NCBI RefSeq assembly: GCF_900460065.1
Contig: NZ_UAVD01000056.1
Coordinates: 62,001-126,000 of the forward strand
Source of the DNA: Streptomyces griseus
GTDB lineage: Bacteria; Actinomycetota; Actinomycetes; Streptomycetales; Streptomycetaceae
DNA: 64,000 bases
Direction of reading: 5' to 3'
Shown here: positions 31,654 through 40,760 of the stretch, one piece after another
Layout: the number at the start of each line of letters is the position of its first letter
Numbering within the stretch: the first letter of the stretch is position 1
Notes under the pieces: model-generated
The model's input: the letters and a program-made list of their open reading frames with translations, nothing else
Told to the model about the DNA's origin: nothing
Databases searched by the model: none
Translations under genes and position numbers: made by a program

Positions 31654-34600
31654 GTGAGTGACGACGTCGCGTATCTCCGTTTCCCGCACCTTCACCAGGA
31701 CTTGCTGTGCTTCGCGGCCGAGGACGACCTCTGGGTCGCACCCCTCGCCGCCGCCGGGCACCGCCCCGGACGGGCCTGGCGGCTGACCGTCGACCGGACC
31801 CGGGTCAGCCATCCGCGCTTCTCGCCCGACGGGTCGTCCATCGCCTACACGACCTGGCGCACCCTGGACCCCGAGATCCACCTCGCGCCGGTGGACGGCG
31901 GCCCGGCCCGCCGGCTCACCCACTGGGGCTCGACCGACGCCCGGGTCTGCGGCTGGAGCCCCGATCCGGGCGAGGCCTGCCAGATCCTCGCCGTCTCCTC
32001 GCACAACCAGCCGTTCTCGTACTTCTCCTGGGCCTACAGCGTCCCCACCGACGGCGGCCCCGGCGGCAGACTCCCCTGGGGCCCGGTCTCCGACATCGCG
32101 GTCGCCGACATCGACGGCGAGCGCCGGACCCTGCTGCTCACCGGCACGCCCCCGCACGAACCGGCCGCCTGGAAGCGCTACCGGGGCGGGGCCATGGGCC
32201 GCCTGTGGCTGCACGGCGAACGGCTGCTCCCGGACCTCGACGGCCACCTCGCCAACCCGATGTTCGTGGGCCGCCGCATCGCGTTCCTCTCCGACCACGA
32301 GGGCGTCGGCAACCTCTACTCCTGCCTCATGGACGGCACCGACCTGCGCCGCCACACCGACCACGACGCCTTCTACGCCCGCAACGCCGCGAGCGACGGC
32401 CGCCGGGTGGTCTACCAGTGCGCGGGCGAGCTGTGGCTGGTCGAGGACCTGGAGACGCCCGACGCCGGCCCGCGCAAGCTGGAGGTGCGCCTCGGGGGCC
32501 CGCGCACCGGCCGGCGCGTCCACCAGGTGCCCGCCGCCAGCAACGTCGACTCGCTCTCCGTCGACGAGACGGGCCGGGCCAGCGCCGTCACCGTACGCGG
32601 CAGCCTCTACTGGCTCACCCACCGCGACGGCCCCGCCCGCACCATCGCCGACACCCCGGGCGTCCGGGTGCGGCTGCCGGAGATGCTCGGCAGCGGGGGT
32701 CGGGTCGCGTACGTCACCGACGCGGACGGGCCGGACGCCGTCGAGATCGCCTATCTGCCGCGCGCCAGCGGCGACCGCCCGCCGCGCAGGCTGGCCACCG
32801 GGCAGCTGGGCCGGGTGCAGGAGATGATCTCCGACCCGGACGGCGAACGCCTCGCCATCGCGTCCAACGACGGCCGCCTGCTGCTCCTGGACACGGCGGA
32901 GCCCGGGGCGGAGGCGGCGGAGCCCGCGGAAACCGTGGAGAAGCCCCCCAGCGGTTCGACCCGCGCCGACCTGCACGCGGCCACCGGCGCGGCGACCCCG
33001 GACAGCGCGGCCCCGGTCGACGAGCACCCGGGCCTCACCGAGCTGATCCGCTCCGTCAACGGCCCGGTCCGCGACCTCGCCTTCTCCCCCGACGGCGACT
33101 GGCTGACCTGGTCGCACCCGGGGGTCGGCCGCTCGCTGCGGCAGATCAAGCTGGCCCGGATCTCCGGCCCCGGCGCACCGGTGATCGTGGACGTGACCAA
33201 CGGCCGCTTCGAGGACGAGAACCCGGTCTTCACGGAGGACGGCCGCTATCTGGCGTTCCTGTCCTGGCGCGGCTTCGACCCGGTGTACGACGTCCACACC
33301 GGCGACCTCTCCTTCCCGCTGGGCTGCCGCCCGTACCTGGTGCCGCTCTCCTCGGCGACCCCGTCCCCCTTCGCGCTCTCGCCCGACGGGCGTCCGGCGG
33401 CGGGCGGCCTGGACCCGGTGGACGTGCCGGAGGGCGGTACGTCGGAGGGGTCGACGGTGATGGTGGAGTTCGAGGGGCTGGAGAGCCGGGTGACGCCGTT
33501 CCCGGTCTCCGCCTCCAAGTACTCGGCGCTCGCCCCCGTGAGCGGCGGCGGTCTGGTCTGGCTGCGCTGGCCGATCTCCGGGGCGCTGGGCGAGACGTTC
33601 GCGAACCCGGCCGACATGTCGGGGCGGCCCACCCTGGAGCACTTCAACATCGCGAAGGCCCGCAGAACCGAACTGGTCGACCACCTCGACTGGTTCGCGG
33701 TCAGCGGCGACTCCTCACGCCTCGTCGTGATGGACGACGGCGAGCTGCGCGCCGTCCCCGCCACCGAGCCCGGCGACGGCGACACCACGGTCTACCTGGA
33801 CCTGCGCCGCATCCTGCACGAGGTCGACCCCGGGGCGGAGTGGCGGCAGGCGTACGGGGAGGCGGGCCGGATCATCCGCGACTACTTCTGGGAACCCGAC
33901 ATGTGCGGCATCGACTGGGACGGGGTGCTGGACCAGTACCGCCCGCTGGTCGAACGGGTCGCCTCCCCCGACGAGTTCGCGGATCTGCTGCGCGAGGTGC
34001 TGGGCGAGCTGGGCACCTCGCACGCGTACGTCTCCCCCGCCCGCCGCAACGAGGGCCCGCCGCACTACCAGCGGGCGATCGGCCTGCTGGGCGCCAACCT
34101 GGTCTGCCGGGACGGCGCGTGGACCGTCCAGCGCATCCTGCCCGGCGACTCCTCGGACTCCAAGGCGCGTTCACCGCTGGCCGGTACGGGGATCAGGGAG
34201 GGCGCGGTCCTCACCCACGTCGACGGCCGGCCGGTGGACCCGGTGACGGGCCCCTACCCGCTGCTGTCGGCGGCGGGCGGCACCACCGTGGAGCTGACCT
34301 TCACCCCGGCGGGCGGCGGCCCGTCCCGCCGGGTGGCGATCATGCCGCTGGTCGACGAACGTCCGCTGCGCTACCAGGACTGGGTGGCCAAACGCCGGGA
34401 CGTCGTAAGGGAGTTGAGCGGCGGCAAGTGCGGCTATCTGCACATCCCGGACCTGGGCGGCTCCGGCTGGGCCCAGTTCAACCGGGACCTGCGCCTGGAG
34501 GTGGCCCGGCCCGCGCTCATCGTGGACGTACGGGGCAACGCGGGCGGCCACATCAGCGAGCTGGTCGTGGAGAAGCTCACCCGCACGATCCTGGGCTGGG

Positions 34601-35049
34601 ACCTGACCCGCAACGCCCAGGCGGTCAGTTACGCCTCCAACGCGCCGCGCGGCCCGGTCGTGGCCCTGGCCGACGAGGCGACGTCGTCGGACGGCGACAT
34701 GATCACCGCCGCGTTCCGGCTGCTGAAGCTGGGGCCGGTGGTGGGCCAGCGCACCTGGGGCGGTGTGGTCGGCATGACCGGCCGCCACCGGCTGGGCGAC
34801 GGCACGTCGATCACGGTCCCGATGAACGCCGCCTGGTTCGACACGTACGGGTGGTCGGTGGAGAACCACGGTGTGGAACCGGACGTGGAGGCCCTGCGCA
34901 CCCCGCTGGACTGGGCGGAGGGCCGGTACGCCGTCCTCGACGACGCGGTCCGCCTGGCCCTGGAACTGCTGGCGGCACACCCGGCGGCGACACCGCCCTC
35001 GTACGACACGGCCCCGAACCTGCGGAGGCCGCCGCTGCCGCCGCGGTGA
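31654..35049 (+). CDS. Tricorn-type S41 protease with TolB/beta-propeller domains and PDZ
   Basis: 1131 residues from GTG 31654. The N-terminal half is beta-propeller: repeated S-P-D-G-x-x-I/L-A segments (for instance R-F-S-P-D-G-S-S-I-A-Y and F-S-P-D-G-D-W-L-T-W). This is followed by a C1 helical part, a PDZ domain (around G-A-V-L-T-H-V-D-G-R-P-V) and a C2 catalytic domain. The tetrad of archaeal tricorn is found as Ser789-His790, Ser1012 (in S-S-D-G-D) and Glu1070 (in S-V-E-N-H-G); spacing Ser to Glu is 58 in both. It is a large cytosolic oligomeric peptidase that trims proteasome or ClpP products (family knowledge). No signal peptide. Operators for the divergent TetR lie upstream. Confidence 0.93.
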   Translation: MSDDVAYLRFPHLHQDLLCFAAEDDLWVAPLAAAGHRPGRAWRLTVDRTRVSHPRFSPDGSSIAYTTWRTLDPEIHLAPVDGGPARRLTHWGSTDARVCGWSPDPGEACQILAVSSHNQPFSYFSWAYSVPTDGGPGGRLPWGPVSDIAVADIDGERRTLLLTGTPPHEPAAWKRYRGGAMGRLWLHGERLLPDLDGHLANPMFVGRRIAFLSDHEGVGNLYSCLMDGTDLRRHTDHDAFYARNAASDGRRVVYQCAGELWLVEDLETPDAGPRKLEVRLGGPRTGRRVHQVPAASNVDSLSVDETGRASAVTVRGSLYWLTHRDGPARTIADTPGVRVRLPEMLGSGGRVAYVTDADGPDAVEIAYLPRASGDRPPRRLATGQLGRVQEMISDPDGERLAIASNDGRLLLLDTAEPGAEAAEPAETVEKPPSGSTRADLHAATGAATPDSAAPVDEHPGLTELIRSVNGPVRDLAFSPDGDWLTWSHPGVGRSLRQIKLARISGPGAPVIVDVTNGRFEDENPVFTEDGRYLAFLSWRGFDPVYDVHTGDLSFPLGCRPYLVPLSSATPSPFALSPDGRPAAGGLDPVDVPEGGTSEGSTVMVEFEGLESRVTPFPVSASKYSALAPVSGGGLVWLRWPISGALGETFANPADMSGRPTLEHFNIAKARRTELVDHLDWFAVSGDSSRLVVMDDGELRAVPATEPGDGDTTVYLDLRRILHEVDPGAEWRQAYGEAGRIIRDYFWEPDMCGIDWDGVLDQYRPLVERVASPDEFADLLREVLGELGTSHAYVSPARRNEGPPHYQRAIGLLGANLVCRDGAWTVQRILPGDSSDSKARSPLAGTGIREGAVLTHVDGRPVDPVTGPYPLLSAAGGTTVELTFTPAGGGPSRRVAIMPLVDERPLRYQDWVAKRRDVVRELSGGKCGYLHIPDLGGSGWAQFNRDLRLEVARPALIVDVRGNAGGHISELVVEKLTRTILGWDLTRNAQAVSYASNAPRGPVVALADEATSSDGDMITAAFRLLKLGPVVGQRTWGGVVGMTGRHRLGDGTSITVPMNAAWFDTYGWSVENHGVEPDVEALRTPLDWAEGRYAVLDDAVRLALELLAAHPAATPPSYDTAPNLRRPPLPPR

Positions 35050-35079
35050 CCCCGGGGGTCCGGGCGGGCCGGACCCCGG

Positions 35080-35107
35080 GTGCGCGCCCGGGGGGCCGGG
35101 CGCGCAC
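35080..35107. terminator. 12-bp hairpin after the tricorn protease gene
   Basis: Arms 35080-35091 and 35096-35107 are perfect, loop GGGG. First of two strong hairpins in the gap to the convergent csbD-like gene. Confidence 0.8.
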
Positions 35108-35112
35108 CAAGA

Positions 35113-35146
35113 AGGAGGCGCACCCGGTCACCCGGGTGCGCCTCCT
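35113..35146. terminator. 15-bp hairpin terminator
   Basis: Arms 35113-35127 and 35132-35146 are perfect, loop TCAC, only 5 bp after the previous hairpin. Likely a bidirectional terminator between the protease and CsbD genes. Confidence 0.85.
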
Positions 35147-35204
35147 GGAGCGACGCGTACGCACGCGTGAACCGCAGCACGCACGCGTCACACCTCGATG
35201 ACCG

Positions 35205-35399
35205 TCAACGGTCAAAACGCTCGCGCGCCCGGTCCTTCGCGTCCCGGGCACGGTCCTGCATGCCCGAGGAGGAGTCCGACTCCTGGTCGCGGGTCTGGGA
35301 AGCCCGGTCCCGGGCCTCGTCCTCGCCCTGACCGGCCTTCTGCTTGGCCTGGTCGGCGAGCTGCTGCGCCTTGTCCTTGAACTGGTCTGCGATACCCAT
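35205..35399 (-). CDS. CsbD-family stress-response protein
   Basis: 64 residues, M-G-I-A-D-Q-F-K-D-K-A-Q-Q-L-A-D-Q-A-K start, entirely charged and Ala/Gln-rich helical sequence with no hydrophobic core. This matches CsbD-like general stress proteins, often under a stress sigma factor; no such promoter is identified here. ATG 35399 is chosen over upstream codons because the conserved start MGIADQ begins there. Confidence 0.88.
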   Translation of the reverse strand: MGIADQFKDKAQQLADQAKQKAGQGEDEARDRASQTRDQESDSSSGMQDRARDAKDRARERFDR

Positions 35400-35499
35400 G
35401 CCGTTCACTCCTGTGGGATGCGTGGGGTAGGTGGGGGACGGCCCCCCGCGGGGCCTCGCCCAGCCTCGCACGGCCCGACATCCCACGCATTTCGTACCG

Positions 35500-36393
35500 T
35501 TACGTACGGTCAGCACGCTCCGCGCGCGCGTCCTGGTCCGCCGCTCCCCCGGCTCCCACGAGCCCCTTCGACACGGTGTGCAGCCGCGGTTCGAAGCGCC
35601 GCATCTCGCGCTGCCCGCCGATCGCGATGACGGACGGCAGGTAGCCGCGGACCGACTGCATCCCGCGCAGCCACCACTGGGCGTACACGTGCGGGGAGCG
35701 CCGGGCGATGCCCTCCACGATCCGGTCGACGGCCGGGCCGAGCGGGTACGTGCGGTTCATCGGCCACGGCAGCCGCCCGCGCAGCTCGCGCATCACGTCG
35801 TCCCGGTCCGCCCCGCGCACCATGTCGGTGTCGGTCCAGGAGAGGTAGCCGACGCCGACCTTGACGCCCTTGTAGCCGACCTCGGCGCGCAGGCTGTGCG
35901 CGAAGGCCTCCACGCCCGACTTGGACGCGCAGTACGCCGTCATCATCGGGGCCGGGGTGATCGCGGCCAGCGAGGCTATCTGGAGGAAGTAGCCGCGGCT
36001 CTCCATCAGCACCGGCAGGAAGGCCCGCCCGGTGACCGCGCCGCCGATGAGGTTCACCTCGATGACCCGCCGCCACGCGTCCGGGTCGGAGTCGGCGAAC
36101 GGGCCGCCCGAGGCGACGCCCGCGTTGGCGACGACCACGTCGACCTTGCCGAAGCGGTCCTTCACCTCGCCTGCCACCCGGGCCATCGCCTCGTGGTCGG
36201 TGACATCGGCGTACCAGTGGTCGCTCTCGCCGTGCAGCCGTTCGGAGACCTTCTTCAGCTCGTCCCGCTCCAGGCCGACGAGGGCCAGGGTCGCCCCGCG
36301 CGCCGACAGCTTGCGGGCCAGCAGTTCGCCCACGCCCCGGGCCGCGCCGGTGACGACGACGACCTGGCCCGCCAGATTCCGCTTGCCGCTCAT
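35500..36393 (-). CDS. SDR-family oxidoreductase (third gene of the monooxygenase operon)
   Basis: 297 residues. T-G-A-A-R-G-V-G at 15-22, N-A-G at 90-92, N114, Ser141, Tyr154 and Lys158 form a complete classical-SDR active site. An R-D or E-R after beta-2 (L-E-R-D) suggests NADP. The C-terminal extension (about 225-297) includes R-G-Y-L-P-S-V-I. The start ATG overlaps the hydrolase stop (ATGA). The order monooxygenase, hydrolase, SDR matches the mycobacterial mymA-lipR-sadH set from memory, where the SDR oxidises or reduces the alcohol product. Confidence 0.92.
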   Translation of the reverse strand: MSGKRNLAGQVVVVTGAARGVGELLARKLSARGATLALVGLERDELKKVSERLHGESDHWYADVTDHEAMARVAGEVKDRFGKVDVVVANAGVASGGPFADSDPDAWRRVIEVNLIGGAVTGRAFLPVLMESRGYFLQIASLAAITPAPMMTAYCASKSGVEAFAHSLRAEVGYKGVKVGVGYLSWTDTDMVRGADRDDVMRELRGRLPWPMNRTYPLGPAVDRIVEGIARRSPHVYAQWWLRGMQSVRGYLPSVIAIGGQREMRRFEPRLHTVSKGLVGAGGAADQDARAERADRT

Positions 36394-37343
36394 GCGACAT
36401 CCTCCTTCTCCGCCGTGACGGCTTTCCGCTCGGCGGCCGCCCCCGTGGCGACGTACCGGGTGACCAGGTCCCTGATCCTCGCCGTGACGGCCTCCGGGGC
36501 CTCCATCGGCGTCATGTGCCCCACGCCCGCCAGCTCGGTCAGGCCGAGCCCGACCGGCAGCGCGGCCGCGATCGCCCGCGCGTGGACCGGCGGGGTCAGC
36601 CGGTCGTCCGTGCCGGCGATCACCGCGGTCGGCACCCGCAGCTCGCGCACCCCCGCCGCGAGGTCCAGCTCACCGAGGACATGGCCCCACTCCACCCTCG
36701 CGCGGCGGGGGCAGGCGTGCACGATGCGGGCGCAGGAGTCGACCCGGTCCGGTGCCGAACCGGCGCCCATCGTCGCGTACTTGAGGATCCTCCGGGAGAC
36801 CGGGTTGACCGGGCCGAGCGGCGCCTTCGCGCCCAGTACGGCGGTGGTGAGCCGGGTCCGCAGCGCACCCGCGCGCAGCGGCAGGACGGTGGCCTCGGCG
36901 GCCAGCCGCGTACTGCCGGTGGAGCAGAGGAGCACCGCGGCGGCGTGCTCGCGGAGTCCGGGGCGCGCGGCGGCGGCCATCACCGTCATCCCGCCCATCG
37001 AGTGTCCGGCGAGCACGGCCCTGCGGCCCGGGGCGAGCGTCGCGGCGAGGACCGCTTCGAGGTCGTCGGCCAGCGCGTGCGTGCTGTAGCCGCCGGGGCC
37101 CGGTGCCGGGGTGAGGCCGTGGCCGCGCTGGTCGTAGGCGATGACCCGGTGGTCGGCGGCCAGGTCGCGTATCTGGGCGTCCCAGAAGCGGGTGTTGCAG
37201 GTCCAGCCGTGGGCCAGGACGACCGCGGGGGCGTCCTCGGGGCCGTGCAGTTCGACGTGGATCCGGGAGCCGTCGGCGGAGCGCGCGGTCAACTCGGCGG
37301 CGGGCACGGGCGGGACGGTGTCACGGTGCAGGAGGCGGCTCAT
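36390..37343 (-). CDS. Alpha/beta-fold hydrolase (second gene of the monooxygenase operon)
   Basis: 317 residues. The oxyanion-hole segment A-H-G-W at 44-47, nucleophile elbow G-H-S-M-G-G with Ser115, acid G-T-D-D (Asp246 or 247) and G-V-G-H with His276 form the full triad. V-I-A-Y-D-Q-R-G-H-G precedes the elbow. ATG 37343 overlaps the monooxygenase stop, and its own stop overlaps the SDR start, so three proteins are made from one coupled message. In this setting it probably hydrolyses the ester or lactone made by the monooxygenase. Confidence 0.92.
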   Translation of the reverse strand: MSRLLHRDTVPPVPAAELTARSADGSRIHVELHGPEDAPAVVLAHGWTCNTRFWDAQIRDLAADHRVIAYDQRGHGLTPAPGPGGYSTHALADDLEAVLAATLAPGRRAVLAGHSMGGMTVMAAAARPGLREHAAAVLLCSTGSTRLAAEATVLPLRAGALRTRLTTAVLGAKAPLGPVNPVSRRILKYATMGAGSAPDRVDSCARIVHACPRRARVEWGHVLGELDLAAGVRELRVPTAVIAGTDDRLTPPVHARAIAAALPVGLGLTELAGVGHMTPMEAPEAVTARIRDLVTRYVATGAAAERKAVTAEKEDVA

Positions 37344-38980
37344 CGCGCGGCCTCCTCGGCGACGGAACCGGCGACCGGACCGACGCCGGAGGCCCTGCCG
37401 GAAGCCGGGTCGGACGCGGTGGCGGCGGTCACGGTCTCGCGATCGGCGCGGCCGGGCTGCTCGGGGACGCGTCCGCTCCCTGCGGCCCGCCCCGCCCCGC
37501 CCGCCGCACCGGCCCGGACGACGTCGTACTCCGCGAGGTCCACCGAACGCGTCTGCCTGCGGAACTCGCCCGTGGTGCCGGGCCAGACGGTGGTGTTGCG
37601 GCCCGCCTCGTCCAGATACCAGCTGGTGCAGCCGCCGGTGTTCCACACCGTGCGCTTCATCCGCCGCTGGACCCGGTCGTTCCACGCGGTGACGGCGGCG
37701 GAGCGGGCGCCGAGCGCGACGCGTCCGCCCAGCACGTTCAACTGCCGCAGGTAGTCGGCCATGTAGTTCAGCTGGGACTCGATCATCAGGATCATGGAGG
37801 AGTTGCCGAGCCCGGTGTTGGGGCCGATGATCGTCATCCAGTTGGGGAACCCGGCGGCGGTCGCGCCGCGCAGCGAGTTCATCCCGTCCTTCCAGGACTC
37901 GGCGAGCGTGATGCCCTCCTCGCCGACGACCCGCTCCGCGATCGGCATGTCCGTGACGTGGAAGCCGGTGCCGAAGATGATCGCGTCGACCTCCGCCTCG
38001 CTCCCGTCGGCGGCGATCACCGTGGAGCCGCGTACCTCGCTGAGCCCGGAGGCGACCACGTCCACATTGGGCTGGGCGAGGGCCGGGTAGTAGGTGCTGG
38101 AGAGCAGGATGCGCTTGCAGCCGATGCGGTAGTCCGGGGTCAGCTTGGCCCGCAGGGCCGGGTCCTTGATGGCCCGCGCCATGTTGGACTTGGCTATCTT
38201 CTCCACCAGGCCCAGCTGGTCGGGGTGCTTGGTGAAGGCGCTGACCTGCAACTCCCTTATGCCCCAGAGCAGTCCGCGGCGCGCTGTGCCGGTGGCGGGG
38301 ACGGCCCGGTGCAGGGCCCGCTCGGCCTTGCTGATCGTGCGGTCCATGCGCGGCATGACCCAGGGCGGGGTGCGCTGGAAGAGGGTGAGCTTCGCGGTCT
38401 TCGGCTGTATCGCCGGGACGATCTGGATCGCGGACGCGCCCGTACCGACCATCGCGACGCGCTTGCCGGCCAGGTCGTAGTCGTGGTCCCAGCGCGCGGA
38501 GTGGAAGACCTTGCCGGGGAAGGAGTCGAGCCCCGGTATGGCTGGCGTCTTGGGGTCGGAGAGCGGCCCGGTGGCGGAGACGACGACGTCCGCGTGGAGT
38601 GTGGTGCCGTTGGCGGACTCGATCACCCAGTACAGGTTCTCCCTGTCCCAGCTCATCAGCTTCACCTCGTGGTTCAGCCGGATGTGCGGGCGGAGACCGA
38701 AGGTGTCGGCGACGCGCTCCAGGTAGGCCCGGATGTGCTCCTGGCCGGAAAAGGTGCGCGGCCAGTCCGGGTTGGGCGCGAAGGAGAAGGAGTAGAGGTG
38801 GGACGGTACGTCGCAGGCGCAGCCGGGATAGCTGTTGTCGCGCCAGGTGCCGCCCACCGAGGCGGCCCGCTCCAGGACGACGAAATCGGTGATGCCTTCG
38901 CGGCGCAGCCGTACGGCGGCCCCCAGGCCCCCGAATCCGGTTCCGATCACCGCCACACGTACGTGCTCCTGCTGGGCCAT
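37340..38980 (-). CDS. Flavin monooxygenase, type I Baeyer-Villiger fingerprint
   Basis: 546 residues. FAD motif G-T-G-F-G-G-L-G at 13-20 and NADPH motif G-T-G-A-S-A near 179-184 flank the diagnostic F-x-G-x3-H-x3-W (Phe154, Gly156, His160, Trp164, followed by Asp), the fingerprint of type I BVMOs. A second F-G-T-G-F-H is near the middle. The last 60 residues are a low-complexity Ala/Gly/Arg tail. The enzyme inserts oxygen next to a ketone carbonyl to give an ester or lactone, using NADPH and O2. It heads an operon with a hydrolase and an SDR and faces a MerR regulator across 135 bp. Confidence 0.93.
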   Translation of the reverse strand: MAQQEHVRVAVIGTGFGGLGAAVRLRREGITDFVVLERAASVGGTWRDNSYPGCACDVPSHLYSFSFAPNPDWPRTFSGQEHIRAYLERVADTFGLRPHIRLNHEVKLMSWDRENLYWVIESANGTTLHADVVVSATGPLSDPKTPAIPGLDSFPGKVFHSARWDHDYDLAGKRVAMVGTGASAIQIVPAIQPKTAKLTLFQRTPPWVMPRMDRTISKAERALHRAVPATGTARRGLLWGIRELQVSAFTKHPDQLGLVEKIAKSNMARAIKDPALRAKLTPDYRIGCKRILLSSTYYPALAQPNVDVVASGLSEVRGSTVIAADGSEAEVDAIIFGTGFHVTDMPIAERVVGEEGITLAESWKDGMNSLRGATAAGFPNWMTIIGPNTGLGNSSMILMIESQLNYMADYLRQLNVLGGRVALGARSAAVTAWNDRVQRRMKRTVWNTGGCTSWYLDEAGRNTTVWPGTTGEFRRQTRSVDLAEYDVVRAGAAGGAGRAAGSGRVPEQPGRADRETVTAATASDPASGRASGVGPVAGSVAEEAAR

Positions 38981-39087
38981 GCTGCCGCCTCCCGCGGTAC
39001 GTCACGCGACTCCGCCAGCAATCACTGGCATGGTTCGGAGAGTAGAGCAGGACCGTACTGATGGGTAGGGGGCGGACCGAGGAAAGT

Positions 39088-39098
39088 TACCGGCGGTA
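39088..39098. promoter_or_regulatory. Inverted repeat between MerR gene and monooxygenase operon
   Basis: TACCG-G-CGGTA, symmetrical about one base, 17 bp upstream of the merR-like start, flanked by GT...AC and near a second GTAC at 39053. A candidate MerR or other operator in the 135-bp divergent promoter region; short, so not strongly supported. Confidence 0.4.
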
Positions 39099-39115
39099 CA
39101 ACATAGGGTGCCCCT

Positions 39116-39793
39116 GTGGCCGATGGACGCGAGCACCGCGAATACCGCATGGAGGAGCTGGCCGAGGAAGCCGGCATCACCGTGCGGACCCTGCGCTTCT
39201 ACCGGGAGCGCGGGCTGATCCCGCCACCCCGCCGCGAGGGACGGATCGCCTGGTACGACGACCACCACCTGGCCCGGCTGCGGACCATCACGGGCCTGCT
39301 GGAGCGCGGCCACACCCTCAACGGCATCGCCGACCTCGCGGCCACCTTCGAGAGCGGCCGGGACGTCGCCGAGGTGCTGGGCCTGGGCGAGCCGACCGAG
39401 GAGACCCCGGTCCGCCTCACCCCGGAACAGCTCGCGGACTACTTCGAGGGCGAGGTCACGCCCGAGAACCTCGCCACCGCGCTGGACCTGGGCTATCTCG
39501 CCACCGACGGGGACGAGATCGTGCACATCAGCCGCCGCCTGCTGGAGGTGTCGGCCGAGCTCGTACGGGAAGGGGTGCCGCTGTCCACGGTGCTCTCCTC
39601 GGGCCGCCGCGTCCGCGAGCACGCGGACGCGCTCGCCGAGATCTTCGTACGGGTACTGCATGCCCACACGAAGGAGACCGAACCGGCCCAACTCCGGCCA
39701 CTGGCCCGCGCGGTGGTCGACGCCGAGCTCTCCATGGCGCTCGACCGGAGGCTGCGCCGCGAGGACGGCACCCAGCCCCCGAAGTCCGGCTGA
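39116..39793 (+). CDS. MerR-family transcriptional regulator
   Basis: 225 residues. The MerR winged helix is at about 10-78: M-E-E-L-A-E-E-A-G-I-T-V-R-T-L-R-F-Y-R-E-R-G-L-I-P-P-P-R-R-E-G-R with the L-R-F-Y signature and the wing that follows. The effector part (about 95-225) has no Cys-x-C pattern, so it does not sense metals; a small organic ligand or ketone is more likely. GTG 39116 starts it. It is divergent to the monooxygenase operon and probably controls it. Confidence 0.92.
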   Translation: MADGREHREYRMEELAEEAGITVRTLRFYRERGLIPPPRREGRIAWYDDHHLARLRTITGLLERGHTLNGIADLAATFESGRDVAEVLGLGEPTEETPVRLTPEQLADYFEGEVTPENLATALDLGYLATDGDEIVHISRRLLEVSAELVREGVPLSTVLSSGRRVREHADALAEIFVRVLHAHTKETEPAQLRPLARAVVDAELSMALDRRLRREDGTQPPKSG

Positions 39794-39894
39794 CGCACTC
39801 CTCCCCCGGGAGGCCGACGGAACCCGCCGGAGCACCGCCCCGACCCGCCCCGGGGCGCCGGCGGGAACCACAGCACCTCCGGCGCGGTCCGGTA

Positions 39895-40710
39895 CTACCG
39901 CTCGTAGACGACCGTCACCGGCGCGTGGTCGCTCCAGCGCTCGCCGTGCGTGGCCGCCCGCTCCACCCAGGCCTTCACCGCGCGCCCGGCCAGCCCCGGG
40001 GTCGCCATCTGGTAGTCGATGCGCCAGCCGCTGTCGTTGTCGAAGGCCCGCCCCCGGTACGACCACCAGCTGTACGGCCCCTCGACGTCCGGGTGGAGCG
40101 CCCGCACGACGTCCACGTACGCGGCCTCCTCCAGGACCCGGGTCAGCCAGGCGCGCTCCTCGGGGAGGAAGCCGGAGCTCTTGCGGTTGGCCTTCCAGTT
40201 CTTCAGGTCCGCCTCACGGTGGGCGATGTTCCAGTCACCGCACACCACCACCTCGCGCCCGTCCGCCGCCGCGCGCGCCTTCAGCCCCTGGAGGTAGGGC
40301 AGGAAGGCGGCCATGAAGCGCTCCTTCTCGTCCTGGCGCTCGGTGCCGACCTCGCCGGAGGGCAGGTACAGGCTCGCGACGGTGACCCCGGGGAGGTCGA
40401 TCTCCGCATACCGGCCGCTCGCGTCGAACTCCTCGGCCCCGGGGACGCCGAAGCCCCCGAAGCCGATCTGGGTCCGCTCCGGGGCCTGGCGCGAGTAGAG
40501 CGAGACGCCCGCGCGCCCCTTGGCGGCAGCGGGCGCGTGCACGGTGTGCCACCCCTCGGGGGCGCCCACTCCCTCGGGCAGCTGGGCGAGCTCGGCCCGC
40601 ACTTCCTGGAGGCAGACCACATCGGCGTCGGTCCCCGCGAGCCACTCGACGAAGCCCTTCTTGGCCGCGGCGCGGAGCCCATTAACATTCACGGAGGTCA
40701 CTGTCAGCAT
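39895..40710 (-). CDS. xthA: Exodeoxyribonuclease III (AP endonuclease)
   Basis: 271 residues. Active-site residues of the ExoIII/APE family are all visible: Asn10 (V-N-V-N-G), Glu36 (L-Q-E-V-R), Asp159 and Asn161 (C-G-D-W-N), and Asp261-His262 (S-D-H-A-P). It cuts at abasic sites and removes 3' blocks in base excision repair. The start M-L-T-V-T-S-V-N-V-N-G is the normal family start. It is divergent to the GNAT gene across about 50 bp and convergent to merR. Confidence 0.95.
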   Translation of the reverse strand: MLTVTSVNVNGLRAAAKKGFVEWLAGTDADVVCLQEVRAELAQLPEGVGAPEGWHTVHAPAAAKGRAGVSLYSRQAPERTQIGFGGFGVPGAEEFDASGRYAEIDLPGVTVASLYLPSGEVGTERQDEKERFMAAFLPYLQGLKARAAADGREVVVCGDWNIAHREADLKNWKANRKSSGFLPEERAWLTRVLEEAAYVDVVRALHPDVEGPYSWWSYRGRAFDNDSGWRIDYQMATPGLAGRAVKAWVERAATHGERWSDHAPVTVVYER

Positions 40711-40760
40711 CCCGAAACAGTACCCACACCACCCCTACGCACAGATATACGATGTTCAGC

